Below are positions 27,673-35,690 of a stretch of DNA of 60,953 nucleotides, piece after piece. This stretch comes from Gammaproteobacteria bacterium UBA7449 (GTDB taxonomy: Bacteria > Pseudomonadota > Gammaproteobacteria > Pseudomonadales > Pseudohongiellaceae), in contig DLPV01000027.1 of the NCBI GenBank assembly GCA_002477465.1, positions 49,613-110,565 of the forward strand. Direction: 5' to 3'. The position numbers and the translations under genes were made by a program. Position 1 is the first letter of the stretch; every line of letters begins with the position of its first letter. The notes below the pieces were generated by a model that was not told the origin of the DNA, did no database searches, and saw nothing but the letters and a program-made list of their open reading frames with translations.

Positions 27673-28839
27673 ATGATGGACTTCACCCTCACCCCTGAAC
27701 AGCTGTCTTTACAGCAAGCAGTTAGAAAATTTGCACAGCGAGAGCTGCCTGAGATTGCACAGCAGATCGAATCCAACGATGAACCCGCGGACCACGCATT
27801 ACGGCAGCGATTTGGCGAACTGGGCTACCTTGGCGTCAATCTCGATAGCACTATGGGCGGGGGCGGCATGAGCCATCTTGATGCAGTTATCGTGTTGGAG
27901 GAAGTCGCCAAAATCTCCATCGCCGTGGCCTTCCCCATCTTCGAATCCTGCTTTGGTCCAAGTCTCGCCATAGCGCATTTTGGCAGCGAAGCCCTCCAGC
28001 AACGCTATCTCCCAAAAGTCTGCTCCGGCGAAACCATCGTCGCTGTATCCATGTCCGAACCCAATGCAGGCTCGGCCCTCACCGACCTCACGACCCGCGG
28101 CGAAATTAGCAGCGATAAAATTATTATCAATGGCACCAAACGGTGGTGCTCCGGCGCCGGTCATTCTGAGGCCTATGTGGTCTACTGCCGGCTATCCGAC
28201 GCGCCTGGCGCCAGGGGCATAGGTGCCGTAATCGTCGATAAGGACTCACCCGGTTTCAGTTTCGGCAAACGGGATCACCACATGGGCTTTCGCGGCGTCT
28301 ACAGTGCTGATATGTACTTTGATAATGTCGAGGTACCGCTTGAAAACATGTTGGTCCCTGCAGGGAGCTTCGGCAAACTAATGGACGCTTTCGACCTTGA
28401 GCGTTGCGGAAACACAACCATGTCACTGGCGGTCGCCCAGTCGGCATTCGATTTCGTGCTTGCCTACAGCCAGGAACGCCAACAGTTTGGCAAGCCGCTG
28501 GCAGATTTCCAGGCGGTGCAGATCCATCTGGCGGAAATGAAGATGAAGCTGGAGGCAGCCAGATTGCTGTTATATCGCGCCGTAGTCAACGCGGAGTCCG
28601 GTTTACCGTCCATTGGAGAGAGTTCAATCGCCAAGTGTTTCGCCAATGAAACCGTGCGGGAAGTCACGGGCAAAGCCATGCAGATCATGGGCGGATATGG
28701 ATACTCGAAGGAGTTCCCGATAGAACAAAAACTTCGCGATGCCTGGGGCTGGGGCATAGCCGGTGGCTCGATTGATATCCAGAAAGTGAACATCACTTCG
28801 GCGCTAGTTGGGCGACGTTTTAACCAGAGGGCAAGTTGA
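27673..28839 (+). CDS. Acyl-CoA dehydrogenase, isovaleryl/long-chain catalytic layout
   Basis: This 388-residue flavoprotein of the acyl-CoA dehydrogenase family has an FAD/substrate loop VSMSEPNAGSALTDL at about 125-139 and the QERQQFGKPLADFQAVQ helix. The usual catalytic Glu near the C-terminus (in YEGT of medium-chain enzymes) is replaced by GG in GIAGGSIDIQ. Instead E243 in FDLERCG occupies the position used by isovaleryl-CoA and long-chain dehydrogenases. The enzyme should therefore be active with that geometry. Two ATGs stand in tandem after AAGGACTA. It is a single gene; the electron acceptor would be ETF. The substrate is unknown. Confidence 0.93.
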   Translation: MMDFTLTPEQLSLQQAVRKFAQRELPEIAQQIESNDEPADHALRQRFGELGYLGVNLDSTMGGGGMSHLDAVIVLEEVAKISIAVAFPIFESCFGPSLAIAHFGSEALQQRYLPKVCSGETIVAVSMSEPNAGSALTDLTTRGEISSDKIIINGTKRWCSGAGHSEAYVVYCRLSDAPGARGIGAVIVDKDSPGFSFGKRDHHMGFRGVYSADMYFDNVEVPLENMLVPAGSFGKLMDAFDLERCGNTTMSLAVAQSAFDFVLAYSQERQQFGKPLADFQAVQIHLAEMKMKLEAARLLLYRAVVNAESGLPSIGESSIAKCFANETVREVTGKAMQIMGGYGYSKEFPIEQKLRDAWGWGIAGGSIDIQKVNITSALVGRRFNQRAS

Positions 28840-29024
28840 GGAACTTTGCCTAAACCGATAGCTTCTATGAAGCACTCGTAACAGCTGAAATCGCGCTGAA
28901 TACTGACGCGCTGTGTGCTGAGAAAGCAGCGGATGTAATTATCGAATCCGCCATCGCTGAGCCAGAATAAGGCTGCAAGACGATCAGAAGCAACAAGGGC
29001 CTGATTGCAAATTAACCGCAATGG

Positions 29025-29660
29025 CTAGTGCAGTAGTCGATCCTCAGGACGAAGATGACATTCTGCGAACTCTGGGTGCAGGATATCTATTCGTTTCACC
29101 AGCAGCAGATCATGGCGTGAGAGATGGTCATGCTCGAGGCCAGCCTGCACTTCGATATCCTCCAGCAACACACACACCACATCATCATTTTCCAGATCGA
29201 CGACAATGCAGGGTTTGAACCCGCTCACGGTGTTGATAGATGCCAGTGACCCAACGTCAAACTGATGCACCGGGAAGGAACCATCTGCCCGTTGGATAAG
29301 GCCGTCAGACGCAAAGGCAACGCCAAATCCGGCGGCAGCTACCAAGTTAATGATATCGATGATTTCCGGGTCGGTGAGATCTACCCGCAGAGTCTCCGGT
29401 AAGGGTTGATTGATGCGCAGCTGGTGTCGGTTTACCAACTTAAGGAACAGCTCTATGTCCTCCTGATTCCATTCCAGTGTTTCCTCAGTTTCTGAGCGCG
29501 TGCTGTCAGAAGAGAGACTCTGCACATTGGTCTCGATGGTGAGGTCATGAACCTGGGTTTCTGGTGGACAGGGAACCACCATTGAGACTGAACAATAACC
29601 GTCGCTGCTTTCGGGGCTGAGGCGCCATAAAAACGGTACTTCACTGCTTAGTTCAAACAT
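29025..29660 (-). CDS. Hypothetical acidic protein, no recognised family
   Basis: This 211-residue reading frame has no signal peptide or membrane segment and an acidic composition. A predicted helical region NQEDIELFLKLVNRHQL is followed by alternating hydrophobic strands (FKPCIVVDLENDDVVCVLLED). I do not recognise a family or a catalytic motif. Its length and amphipathic pattern favour a real gene over chance, but the ribosome site is weak (GGTAG). It stands alone between an acyl-CoA dehydrogenase gene and an AT-rich spacer. Confidence 0.55.
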   Translation of the reverse strand: MFELSSEVPFLWRLSPESSDGYCSVSMVVPCPPETQVHDLTIETNVQSLSSDSTRSETEETLEWNQEDIELFLKLVNRHQLRINQPLPETLRVDLTDPEIIDIINLVAAAGFGVAFASDGLIQRADGSFPVHQFDVGSLASINTVSGFKPCIVVDLENDDVVCVLLEDIEVQAGLEHDHLSRHDLLLVKRIDILHPEFAECHLRPEDRLLH

Positions 29661-29871
29661 TGGCTACCGCTACAAGGAATGAAAAGGATCACTTGTTATT
29701 AACTCGAGTCGGCTGAATGATTGACAAAATTAGTCTTCACAGCAACTTTTTTTCGCTCAATTTACGCAGACAAAATGGCTTAGTTAGCCGTTAATGCTAA
29801 AGCTGTTTTCAAGAACACGGACTAAGCCCTTGAGGAGATTGCAAAATTTGTCCTTAATACCCTCTCCAATT

Positions 29872-29894
29872 TTTTCCACAGTTTCTGTGGATAA
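29872..29894. promoter_or_regulatory. Inverted pair of DnaA-box consensus matches
   Basis: TTTTCCACA at 29872-29880 and TGTGGATAA at 29886-29894 both fit the DnaA box consensus TTWTNCACA, the second on the opposite strand as a perfect TTATCCACA. Five bases separate them, and the inner parts also form a 7-bp inverted repeat (TCCACAG/CTGTGGA). The match is seen directly; binding is inference. Confidence 0.5.
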
Positions 29895-29954
29895 CTCCGT
29901 GTATAGTTCCTTATGGTGAGCCGCAAGCCTCGAAATTCTGCGCCATTGACATAT

Positions 29955-29975
29955 TTTGGCTAAATTTTAGCCAAA
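29955..29975. promoter_or_regulatory. Perfect 21-bp palindrome, possible operator
   Basis: TTTGGCTAAA and TTTAGCCAAA form 10-bp perfect arms around a single T. The one-base centre makes a stable RNA hairpin unlikely and favours a dimeric repressor or activator site. It lies between two divergent genes, at 29660 (minus) and 30199 (plus). Confidence 0.5.
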
Positions 29976-30156
29976 GCATATATTTCATTAAAAACAATGA
30001 CTTAGTTTTTTTTGAAGGATCGAGCAAAAATAAAACCCGCATATTTTTAGTCTTTCGTGACAAACATGAAATTTTTGTGCATAAAATCTCGGGGAAAAGT
30101 CGTCATGCCGATTTTTTGCAGCTATTTGTCTCTGTTTTTATTGAAGTTTTTACGCC

Positions 30157-30162
30157 TATAAT
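30157..30162 (+). promoter_or_regulatory. TATAAT -10-like element
   Basis: A perfect TATAAT lies 36 bases before the ATG at 30199 in AT-rich DNA. I cannot find a good -35 hexamer at 16-18 bases, so the promoter call is tentative. Confidence 0.35.
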
Positions 30163-30198
30163 ACCGTTCGTTCACAAAGCAGTTTTTGATAAGTTTAG

Positions 30199-30657
30199 AT
30201 GCAAAAACCACGTTCCCACACACTCGCAATTGGTCTGGCCATACTTTCTGTTCTCGTCCTCATTTTCGGCTTCAGCGCCTGGCAAAAAATCCGTCTGGAC
30301 GAATCCAGCAGTGAGTCAGCGATCAACATTACTCAACAACTCTACAGTTCGGGCTCAGCGACGAGCCTGATTAATAGTTTGCATGCTGACTTGGCGCAAC
30401 AGATGACGCCAAAGCAGTGGCAGGCGTCTGTGAATTCGCATCTGCAGCGCCTCGACCCTATGACAGCCATGACTGAGTTGCGAGGAGAGGCGGCGGTTCC
30501 GGTGGTGACTTATCCCGGTCAGCGTTTGGCTGCCAGCTATGAGATCGATATGGAGTTTGGAGCAACACTGACTACCCTTTATATTGGGATGGCGTGGGAA
30601 AACAATGACTGGCACATCACGGAATATCGTCTCGATGCGCCTCCGCTGTATGACTAA
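30199..30657 (+). CDS. Membrane-anchored small protein, NTF2/DUF4019-like tail
   Basis: This 152-residue protein has one N-terminal membrane anchor (about 10-27) and an extracytoplasmic domain. The end of the domain (TLYIGMAWENNDWHITEYRLD) resembles the closing strand of DUF4019/NTF2-like domains, where a W..Y pattern completes a curved sheet. This resemblance is weak and should be read as a suggestion. The domain also contains QWQASVNSHLQRLDPM, like the helix of such folds. No operon partner is evident. It follows the AT-rich spacer with a TATAAT upstream. Confidence 0.65.
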   Translation: MQKPRSHTLAIGLAILSVLVLIFGFSAWQKIRLDESSSESAINITQQLYSSGSATSLINSLHADLAQQMTPKQWQASVNSHLQRLDPMTAMTELRGEAAVPVVTYPGQRLAASYEIDMEFGATLTTLYIGMAWENNDWHITEYRLDAPPLYD

Positions 30658-30771
30658 ACTCTGGAGACTTCACACAAAGCTGCTGCACAACCAGCCTATT
30701 CATTTAAAGCCCTCTCACATACAGCTTCTACTAGCGAAATCACTTCGCAGACAAGCCACACATTCTAAAAG

Positions 30772-31080
30772 CTATTTCATAAACAAATCATAGCTCGCCG
30801 ATGACACCACGATAGCGCAAACGCCTGCCAGCAGCATATCGCGATCCAGACCAAGATTCAGCAGTGTGGCATCCGGCAGACTGGACAGCACTACCAGCAG
30901 CATGACGAAATTTTTGCTGAGAATGAGAGCCGCGATCACGAAGGCTAAAGAAAACACAATGGCATAGTTGTCCTCAAGACCAAATCGGGACAGGGTATCA
31001 GTTGCCAGCGTCACGCCCAGGGTGGCGAAGACAAGACCACAAAGCGCCAGCGGCTTAATCGCTCTAGTTGCGCGCTGCAT
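30772..31080 (-). CDS. Small hypothetical three-helix membrane protein
   Basis: This 102-residue protein has three hydrophobic segments (about 9-27, 39-57 and 80-97). A strong ribosome site GGGGAGGAT stands four bases before the ATG, supporting real translation. No family is recognised and there are no charged catalytic motifs. It is convergent with the preceding gene; 114 bases separate their stops. Confidence 0.65.
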   Translation of the reverse strand: MQRATRAIKPLALCGLVFATLGVTLATDTLSRFGLEDNYAIVFSLAFVIAALILSKNFVMLLVVLSSLPDATLLNLGLDRDMLLAGVCAIVVSSASYDLFMK

Positions 31081-31351
31081 AGATCCTCCCCGTCGAATCC
31101 AGGCTTAATTTAGACATGGCTAACTATAGAACACGGCCCTAGGTTGGAGCACGGCAATGCCGGGAATTTTTAACGGGTTCAACTCGATTTTGTGGGCCAG
31201 GTAACATTCGAACCCTAAAGTGAAGCGCTATCCCGTCATAGTTCGGAAATAAATTGTTATTAATCAAGAACTTGAGAAATGAAGCGCAGCCAGCAAGGCC
31301 ATCTTGATAATGCAAGGCGAGAAAAGAAAGGGTGGAATTAGATGGGAGAGA

Positions 31352-31978
31352 TTACTCAGAAACCACACGCAGTAGCTGCGCATAGTCCGTGAAGCCGCCA
31401 AAGATCTTGTAAATACCGTCCTGCCTCATAGTCCGCATATCATCTTTGAGCGCCTGCGCGCGTATGTCGTCGAGTTCAGCTTTCTTATAGATCATACCTT
31501 GCAGGGTCGGCGTGCCCACCAGCAACTCATGGATGCCGGTCCGGCCTTTGTAGCCGGTGCCACCGCAATCGACACAGCCTTCAGGATTGACGCCCATTAA
31601 TTCGATATTGTTGAAATCATAGTCCGGCATATCAGCCTCAATCGTGTCCCTGCCATAGGTATCGATGAGGTGGTCAAGCTCTTTCTGATCCGGCTTGTAG
31701 GGCTCCTTGCACTTTGGGCAAAGAGTTCTCATCAAACGCTGTGTCAGCACGCCAAGTAAGTCCTGCTCCACCTCTTTCATCGCGGATTTCAGTTTCTTGC
31801 TGTATTTGAGGCGCTGATAGATTTTCGACAGCTGAGTGACAAATTCGTCTTTTTGCTCAGCCTGCCCTCCAGATTGGGCTGGAGGAGTCTCGACCTCTAC
31901 CTCTGTTGTTGCAGTCTCAGCCTTAATTATTCGTTGTTTTTCAAAACTTAGCCGATTACCAATAGTGTAGATCGTCAA
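31352..31978 (-). pseudogene. Severed C-terminal part of a GspE/PilB-type secretion ATPase
   Basis: This 208-codon frame ends with an unmistakable GspE/PilB C-terminus: LLGVLTQRLMRTLCPKC (C87, C90), GCVDCGGTGYKGRTGIHELL (C135, C138, the zinc-binding cysteines) and the closing GGFTDYAQLLRVVSE. The Walker A, Asp box, Walker B and His box that should precede are missing. Residues 1-75 are unrelated charged sequence. The only upstream start is TTG with no ribosome site, preceded by an in-frame TGA. It therefore looks like a truncated remnant, though a domain-only protein or new fusion is possible. No other pilus or type II secretion gene is present in the window. Confidence 0.65.
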
Positions 31979-32028
31979 ATGAAACAGAACTCAGATTTTT
32001 GCTCTTCTCGATTAACTTGGTCGGAACA

Positions 32029-32874
32029 ATGCTATCGATAAAAATGCCAGTAAATTCAAGTAGATTCAACCGAATTTTACGGGTTCTGGTAACCAGTTCC
32101 CTATTTTTCCCCGCCCTTACCGGGATGTCCGCAGAGCTGTCTCCGAGCCATTATACTTGGCTGGGTGAACAAATTTTTCGCAACGAGTGCAACTCCCAGA
32201 CCAGTTGTCTGACCAGCTGGAATGCTGGTGAAGACTTCCCTTCGCTCGGTATCGGCCACTTTATCTGGTACCAAAAGGGCCAAGAAGAAATTTTTGAAGA
32301 AACTTTCCCTGCGCTGCTGACATTTTTCGGAGATAAAGGCATTGTGCTACCCGAATGGCTAAAGGCCTCTGCAGCAGCAGAGAATCCGTGGCGAGACAGG
32401 GACAGTTTCAATCAAGCGCAGCAGAGTGGGCGCATGAAGAAATTGAGAGATTTGCTCCTGTTGACTGCCCCACTGCAAGCGGAGTTCATTGTGCATCGAT
32501 TCAATATAACTCGCGACAGAATCGTGTCGAGCTTTGAGTCAGCTGAGCAAGCCCGGGCGCGCCAAGTCATTGACCAGCTTGCGACCATACAGCCACCCTA
32601 TGGTCAGTATGCACTGATTGACTACCTGCACTTCAAGGGCAGCGGCCTGAATCCGGCAGAGAATTACCAGGGCACAGGCTGGGGTCTCAAACAAGTCATT
32701 AAGGCTATGCTGGGACAACAAGTGTCTCTTGAGACCTTTGCAAGAGCAGCCACTGCCGTGCTGGATCAGCGTATTGAAAACGCTCCGCCGGCTCGAGACG
32801 AATCCCGCTGGCAAGCCGGCTGGCATAACCGCATCAAGACTTACCTCCCTCCCGAGGCAGTTTCAGTGAATTAG
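32029..32874 (+). CDS. Secreted protein of unknown function, possible lysozyme-like motif
   Basis: From the ATG at 32029 this encodes 281 residues; a second ATG at 32044 is equally possible and an upstream TTG less so. A signal peptide covers about the first 35 residues. The mature protein begins with SPSHYTWLGEQIFRNEC, two close cysteines, and SLGIGHFIWYQKG. The E..C spacing and the GIGH pattern recall phage-type lysozymes, where Glu precedes a T-I-G-x-GH strand, but overall similarity is not established. Later segments NPWRDRDSFNQA and DYLHFKGSGLNPAENYQGTGWGL look conserved and binding-site-like. It is likely periplasmic. Function is unassigned. Confidence 0.75.
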   Translation: MLSIKMPVNSSRFNRILRVLVTSSLFFPALTGMSAELSPSHYTWLGEQIFRNECNSQTSCLTSWNAGEDFPSLGIGHFIWYQKGQEEIFEETFPALLTFFGDKGIVLPEWLKASAAAENPWRDRDSFNQAQQSGRMKKLRDLLLLTAPLQAEFIVHRFNITRDRIVSSFESAEQARARQVIDQLATIQPPYGQYALIDYLHFKGSGLNPAENYQGTGWGLKQVIKAMLGQQVSLETFARAATAVLDQRIENAPPARDESRWQAGWHNRIKTYLPPEAVSVN

Positions 32875-32965
32875 CGACCCACGCAGCAATTGTCAGTCCG
32901 TAATTGCGAGAACATGCAATTGCCATTACCCTTCAACTTCACTTTTCAAGCAAGCGCTGTACCCG

Positions 32966-34036
32966 ATGTCTTATCAACGCGACAACATTGCAAAAATGGC
33001 CGGTTATGTACCGGGAGAGCAACTCGATTCTGCCGATGTCATCAAGCTCAACACCAATGAGAATCCCTATCCACCCAGTCCAGCAGTTAATGCTGCCCTG
33101 CAGGCAATCGACACTGACGCGCTGCGGCGCTATCCCTCACCCATGGCCCAGACTTTTCGGGAAGCTGCCGCTCGCTATCACAACATAGCCATTGAAAACA
33201 TCATCCCAACCAATGGCGGTGACGAACTCCTGCGTCTGGTGCTGACGACATTCGTCGAGGCTGGTGAGGTCGTTGCTGTAACCAAGCCTAGCTACTCGCT
33301 GTACCCGGTTTTAGTAGACATCCAGGCCAGCAGACTGCATGAGATCCCGCTACAGGACAACTGGGACATGCCGGTGGATTTCATCGCCCAACTCAATGCC
33401 AGTGGCGCCAAGCTTTGCATTCTGGTAAATCCTCATGCTCCCACCGGGGGCTTGCTCGCAACCGACACGCTTAAGGAGATTGCAGACAATTTTTCCGGAC
33501 TGCTGCTGGTAGATGAAGCTTACGTTGATTTCGTCGAACCGACTGCTGCGTACGATGCCGTCCCGCTGGCCATTTCCCATGGCAACATCATGCTGCTGCG
33601 CACGCTGTCCAAGGGCTATTCTCTGGCTGGGCTCCGCTTTGGCTATGGCATAGGCGCGGCAGAACTGGTGGCACCGATGCTGTACAAGACCAGGGATAGC
33701 TACAACACAGACTATATCGCCCAAAAATTGGCCACCGCTGCCATAGAATCAGTAGATTATGCGCGGGGAACCTGGCAGCAGGTCAGGCAAGACAGACGCA
33801 GACTGGCAGGCGAGCTGACAGAACTGGGCTTTGACGTTTACCCGAGTCAATCAAACTTTCTCCTTTGCCGGGTACCCGCGGAAGCAGAGGCTAAAGTTCT
33901 ATATGAGGCGCTTAAAGAGAGCAACATCCTGGTCCGCTATTTCGACCAGCACAGATTACGGGACAAACTCCGTATCACCGTGGGCAGCAATGCTGAGAAT
34001 AAAGCCTTGATCACTAGGCTGCGGCAACTTTTCTGA
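32966..34036 (+). CDS. hisC: Histidinol-phosphate aminotransferase
   Basis: This 356-residue PLP enzyme is of fold type I, subgroup HisC. The N-terminal LNTNENPYPPSPAV (28-41) and RRYPSP (54-59) motifs are classic HisC. The pyridoxal phosphate Lys is K216 in TLSKGYSLAGLRFGYG, and D183 in VDEAYVDF contacts the ring. It converts imidazole-acetol phosphate and glutamate to histidinol phosphate in histidine synthesis. The gene stands apart from other his genes, which is common. Related enzymes act on aromatic keto acids, so a second role is possible. Confidence 0.93.
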   Translation: MSYQRDNIAKMAGYVPGEQLDSADVIKLNTNENPYPPSPAVNAALQAIDTDALRRYPSPMAQTFREAAARYHNIAIENIIPTNGGDELLRLVLTTFVEAGEVVAVTKPSYSLYPVLVDIQASRLHEIPLQDNWDMPVDFIAQLNASGAKLCILVNPHAPTGGLLATDTLKEIADNFSGLLLVDEAYVDFVEPTAAYDAVPLAISHGNIMLLRTLSKGYSLAGLRFGYGIGAAELVAPMLYKTRDSYNTDYIAQKLATAAIESVDYARGTWQQVRQDRRRLAGELTELGFDVYPSQSNFLLCRVPAEAEAKVLYEALKESNILVRYFDQHRLRDKLRITVGSNAENKALITRLRQLF

Positions 34037-34485
34037 CATCCCCAGCCTAACCTGGCTAGCAGAAATCCTTCGCTGGTCCTTCACTCATGGGGGAACCCGC
34101 ACATCTATAGTCTGACTGCTAGCTAAAGCATTAGACCAAGGGATCTGCACCAGAAGGTCTAGACCAGAGAGATGAGACCAGACTTTACATCAAAAGCAAA
34201 ATATATACAGCTCAAGCCGTCGCAGCGAATGGAGATTCACCACATGAGCCTTGGCACACCGCCGGTGGAGGCCAACGACATGTCGGAAGGCGGAGTTTAT
34301 TTGATGCTGCACGGGTGTTTTCAGCTCGATGTGAGCGAAATAGTGAGCGTGCGCAGCATGGGACTTGGTGTTGACGGCAATGCAACTGGCCCAGCAAAAC
34401 CCCTGCTTCGACCGCCGCAGCGTTGACATCCTCCTCAGCCGGGTTTAGAACTGCTTAATGCCCTCCCCGCGAGCGGCCAACAGCT
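34037..34485. other. Intergenic region with a doubtful small reading frame
   Basis: This 449-base gap contains a 10-bp palindrome GGTCTAGACC (34156-34165) and three AGACCA hexamers at 34133, 34161 and 34175. A plus-strand frame from 34172 to 34426 (84 codons) has only a weak GAGAG before its ATG and no recognisable product. Competing frames exist on the other strand. I do not call a gene here. Confidence 0.4.
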
Positions 34486-34950
34486 ATGACCAATTCCGAA
34501 CCCAACAACAGCAACACAAGCAAATTCTCCTGTCCGGAATGCAAGGCGCAGCTGCGCCGGATCGAGGGTAAGATGGGCCCATTCTGGGGCTGCACGGGCT
34601 TTCCTAAGTGTCGCACCACCCTGAATGATGTGGACGGCAGACCCAGCGCACAGATGGATGAGCAATATCGCTGCCCACTGTGCACCCGAAGAATGGTGCG
34701 CGCTGCAGCGGATAAGGGTGATTACTGGTTTTGTAGCGGTTACGCCAAGGGCTGTAGCGTCACTCTGGCTGATATCGAGGGACGCCCTCAGCCTGGCTTC
34801 AAATGCCCGGACTGTGGCGCGCTGCTGGCAAAACGTGAAGGCATAAATGGTGAATTTTGGGGCTGCACTGGCTATCCTAACTGCAAATCAACCTTCAACA
34901 ACGTCAACAACAGGCCCGCCTTTGATTTTCTCCCTGCTAAACGTCCGTAA
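34486..34950 (+). CDS. Triple topoisomerase-type C4 zinc-ribbon protein
   Basis: This 154-residue protein is made almost wholly of three repeats of the topoisomerase DNA-binding C4 zinc finger. Each has CPxC followed after about 16 residues by WGCTGYPNC or a close variant (WFCSGYAKGC in the middle repeat). The units start near residues 15, 60 and 105. In topoisomerase I these ribbons bind single-stranded DNA, so this stand-alone protein may bind nucleic acid. There is no catalytic topoisomerase domain. A small membrane-protein frame overlaps its 3' end. Confidence 0.88.
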   Translation: MTNSEPNNSNTSKFSCPECKAQLRRIEGKMGPFWGCTGFPKCRTTLNDVDGRPSAQMDEQYRCPLCTRRMVRAAADKGDYWFCSGYAKGCSVTLADIEGRPQPGFKCPDCGALLAKREGINGEFWGCTGYPNCKSTFNNVNNRPAFDFLPAKRP

Positions 34951-35194
34951 AAAAACGGCCGCCGTCATTGCCGGTCTCGCCATAGGGGCAACGTGCCTGT
35001 GGGCTGTTGCAGCCTGGCAAAACGTGTCCCGAGAGGAATTAATCAACATCCTGCTTGCGACCCTGCTGATGCTGGCAGGGATAATGTTGGCGGCATTCAT
35101 CATCATCGCAGGCTGCAAGCTGGCTCTGCGGCTTGTGCAGAAACTGGGTCGCTCCTCCCCATCTGCCGCCTCTACCTCCTCTGAAGAAGAATGA
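34922..35194 (+). CDS. Small two-helix membrane protein overlapping the zinc-ribbon gene
   Basis: A frame encoding two strongly hydrophobic segments (AAVIAGLAIGATCLWAVAAW and ILLATLLMLAGIMLAAFIIIAG) ends with a Ser/Glu-rich tail. Its start is uncertain. The TTG at 34922 gives about 90 residues and begins 29 bases before the zinc-ribbon stop. An ATG at 34847 with GAAGG upstream would add 25 residues lying entirely over the other gene. The membrane character supports a real gene. No family is recognised. Confidence 0.55.
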   Translation: MIFSLLNVRKKTAAVIAGLAIGATCLWAVAAWQNVSREELINILLATLLMLAGIMLAAFIIIAGCKLALRLVQKLGRSSPSAASTSSEEE

Positions 35195-35671
35195 TCAGGG
35201 TAGTGGTAAATTGCGAGACAGGATCAAAGCGTCTTCGCGACCCTGGTGTCCCGGATAATAGTTTTTGCGCTCTCCGATTTGAGTAAAACCCAGGCTTCGA
35301 TAAAGCTGGATGGCTCCTGCGTTAGAGGCGCGCACCTCCAGAAAACACTCCCTGGCATCCATCTTCGCCGCGCGATCCAGCAACAGCATGAACAGCTTTC
35401 TGCCATGGCCAAGCCGCTGATATTCGGGGTTAACGCATAAGGTCAGCAGGTGACATTCTCCAACCGCGACTGACATCACGCCATGGGCCACGATCTGCTG
35501 CTTGTTGGCCAGCACCCAGCACTGGTAACCGGCTCGAAGGCAGTCGATAAAGATGCGTTTGGTCCAAGGGTGCTCATAGGCTGCGGCTTCGTTCTGCACC
35601 ACCAGATCAAGATCGCTATTGCGCATTGTGCGGGCAAAAAACTGCGTTTCAGCGTTTGTGGGAGATTCCAT
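35195..35671 (-). CDS. rimI: Ribosomal-protein-alanine N-acetyltransferase
   Basis: This 158-residue GNAT acetyltransferase is of the RimI type. The acetyl-CoA loop NPEYQRLGHGRKL lies near 83-95, a candidate catalytic Glu in ECFLEVRASN near 107-116, and LYRSLGF with the conserved Tyr just beyond. RimI acetylates the N-terminal alanine of ribosomal protein S18. It lies 19 bases downstream of the psi-subunit-like gene, the same pairing seen in pseudomonads and in E. coli (holD-rimI). Length is normal. Confidence 0.92.
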   Translation of the reverse strand: MESPTNAETQFFARTMRNSDLDLVVQNEAAAYEHPWTKRIFIDCLRAGYQCWVLANKQQIVAHGVMSVAVGECHLLTLCVNPEYQRLGHGRKLFMLLLDRAAKMDARECFLEVRASNAGAIQLYRSLGFTQIGERKNYYPGHQGREDALILSRNLPLP

Positions 35672-35690
35672 GATGGGTGTTGTCTCGGTG

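Larger units (their letters stand above)
29661..30198. other. AT-rich, gene-free spacer with regulatory-looking sites
   Basis: This 538-base stretch is clearly richer in A and T than its surroundings, especially 29950-30190, and has no credible gene. It contains two inverted DnaA-box matches, a 21-bp palindrome and a TATAAT before the next gene, each listed separately. Confidence 0.7.

Noticed and set aside
27673..28839. Inactive acyl-CoA dehydrogenase because the C-terminal Glu is missing
   Set aside because: E243 occupies the alternative catalytic position used by isovaleryl- and long-chain enzymes.
28464..29021. 185-codon minus-strand frame
   Set aside because: Mostly antisense to the acyl-CoA dehydrogenase gene; no motif, no ribosome site.
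29872..29894. Chromosomal origin oriC
   Set aside because: Only two DnaA boxes and no dnaA, dnaN, gidA or parAB nearby.
34172..34426. 84-codon plus-strand frame between hisC and the zinc-ribbon gene
   Set aside because: No recognisable protein, weak start, and competing minus-strand frames of similar length.
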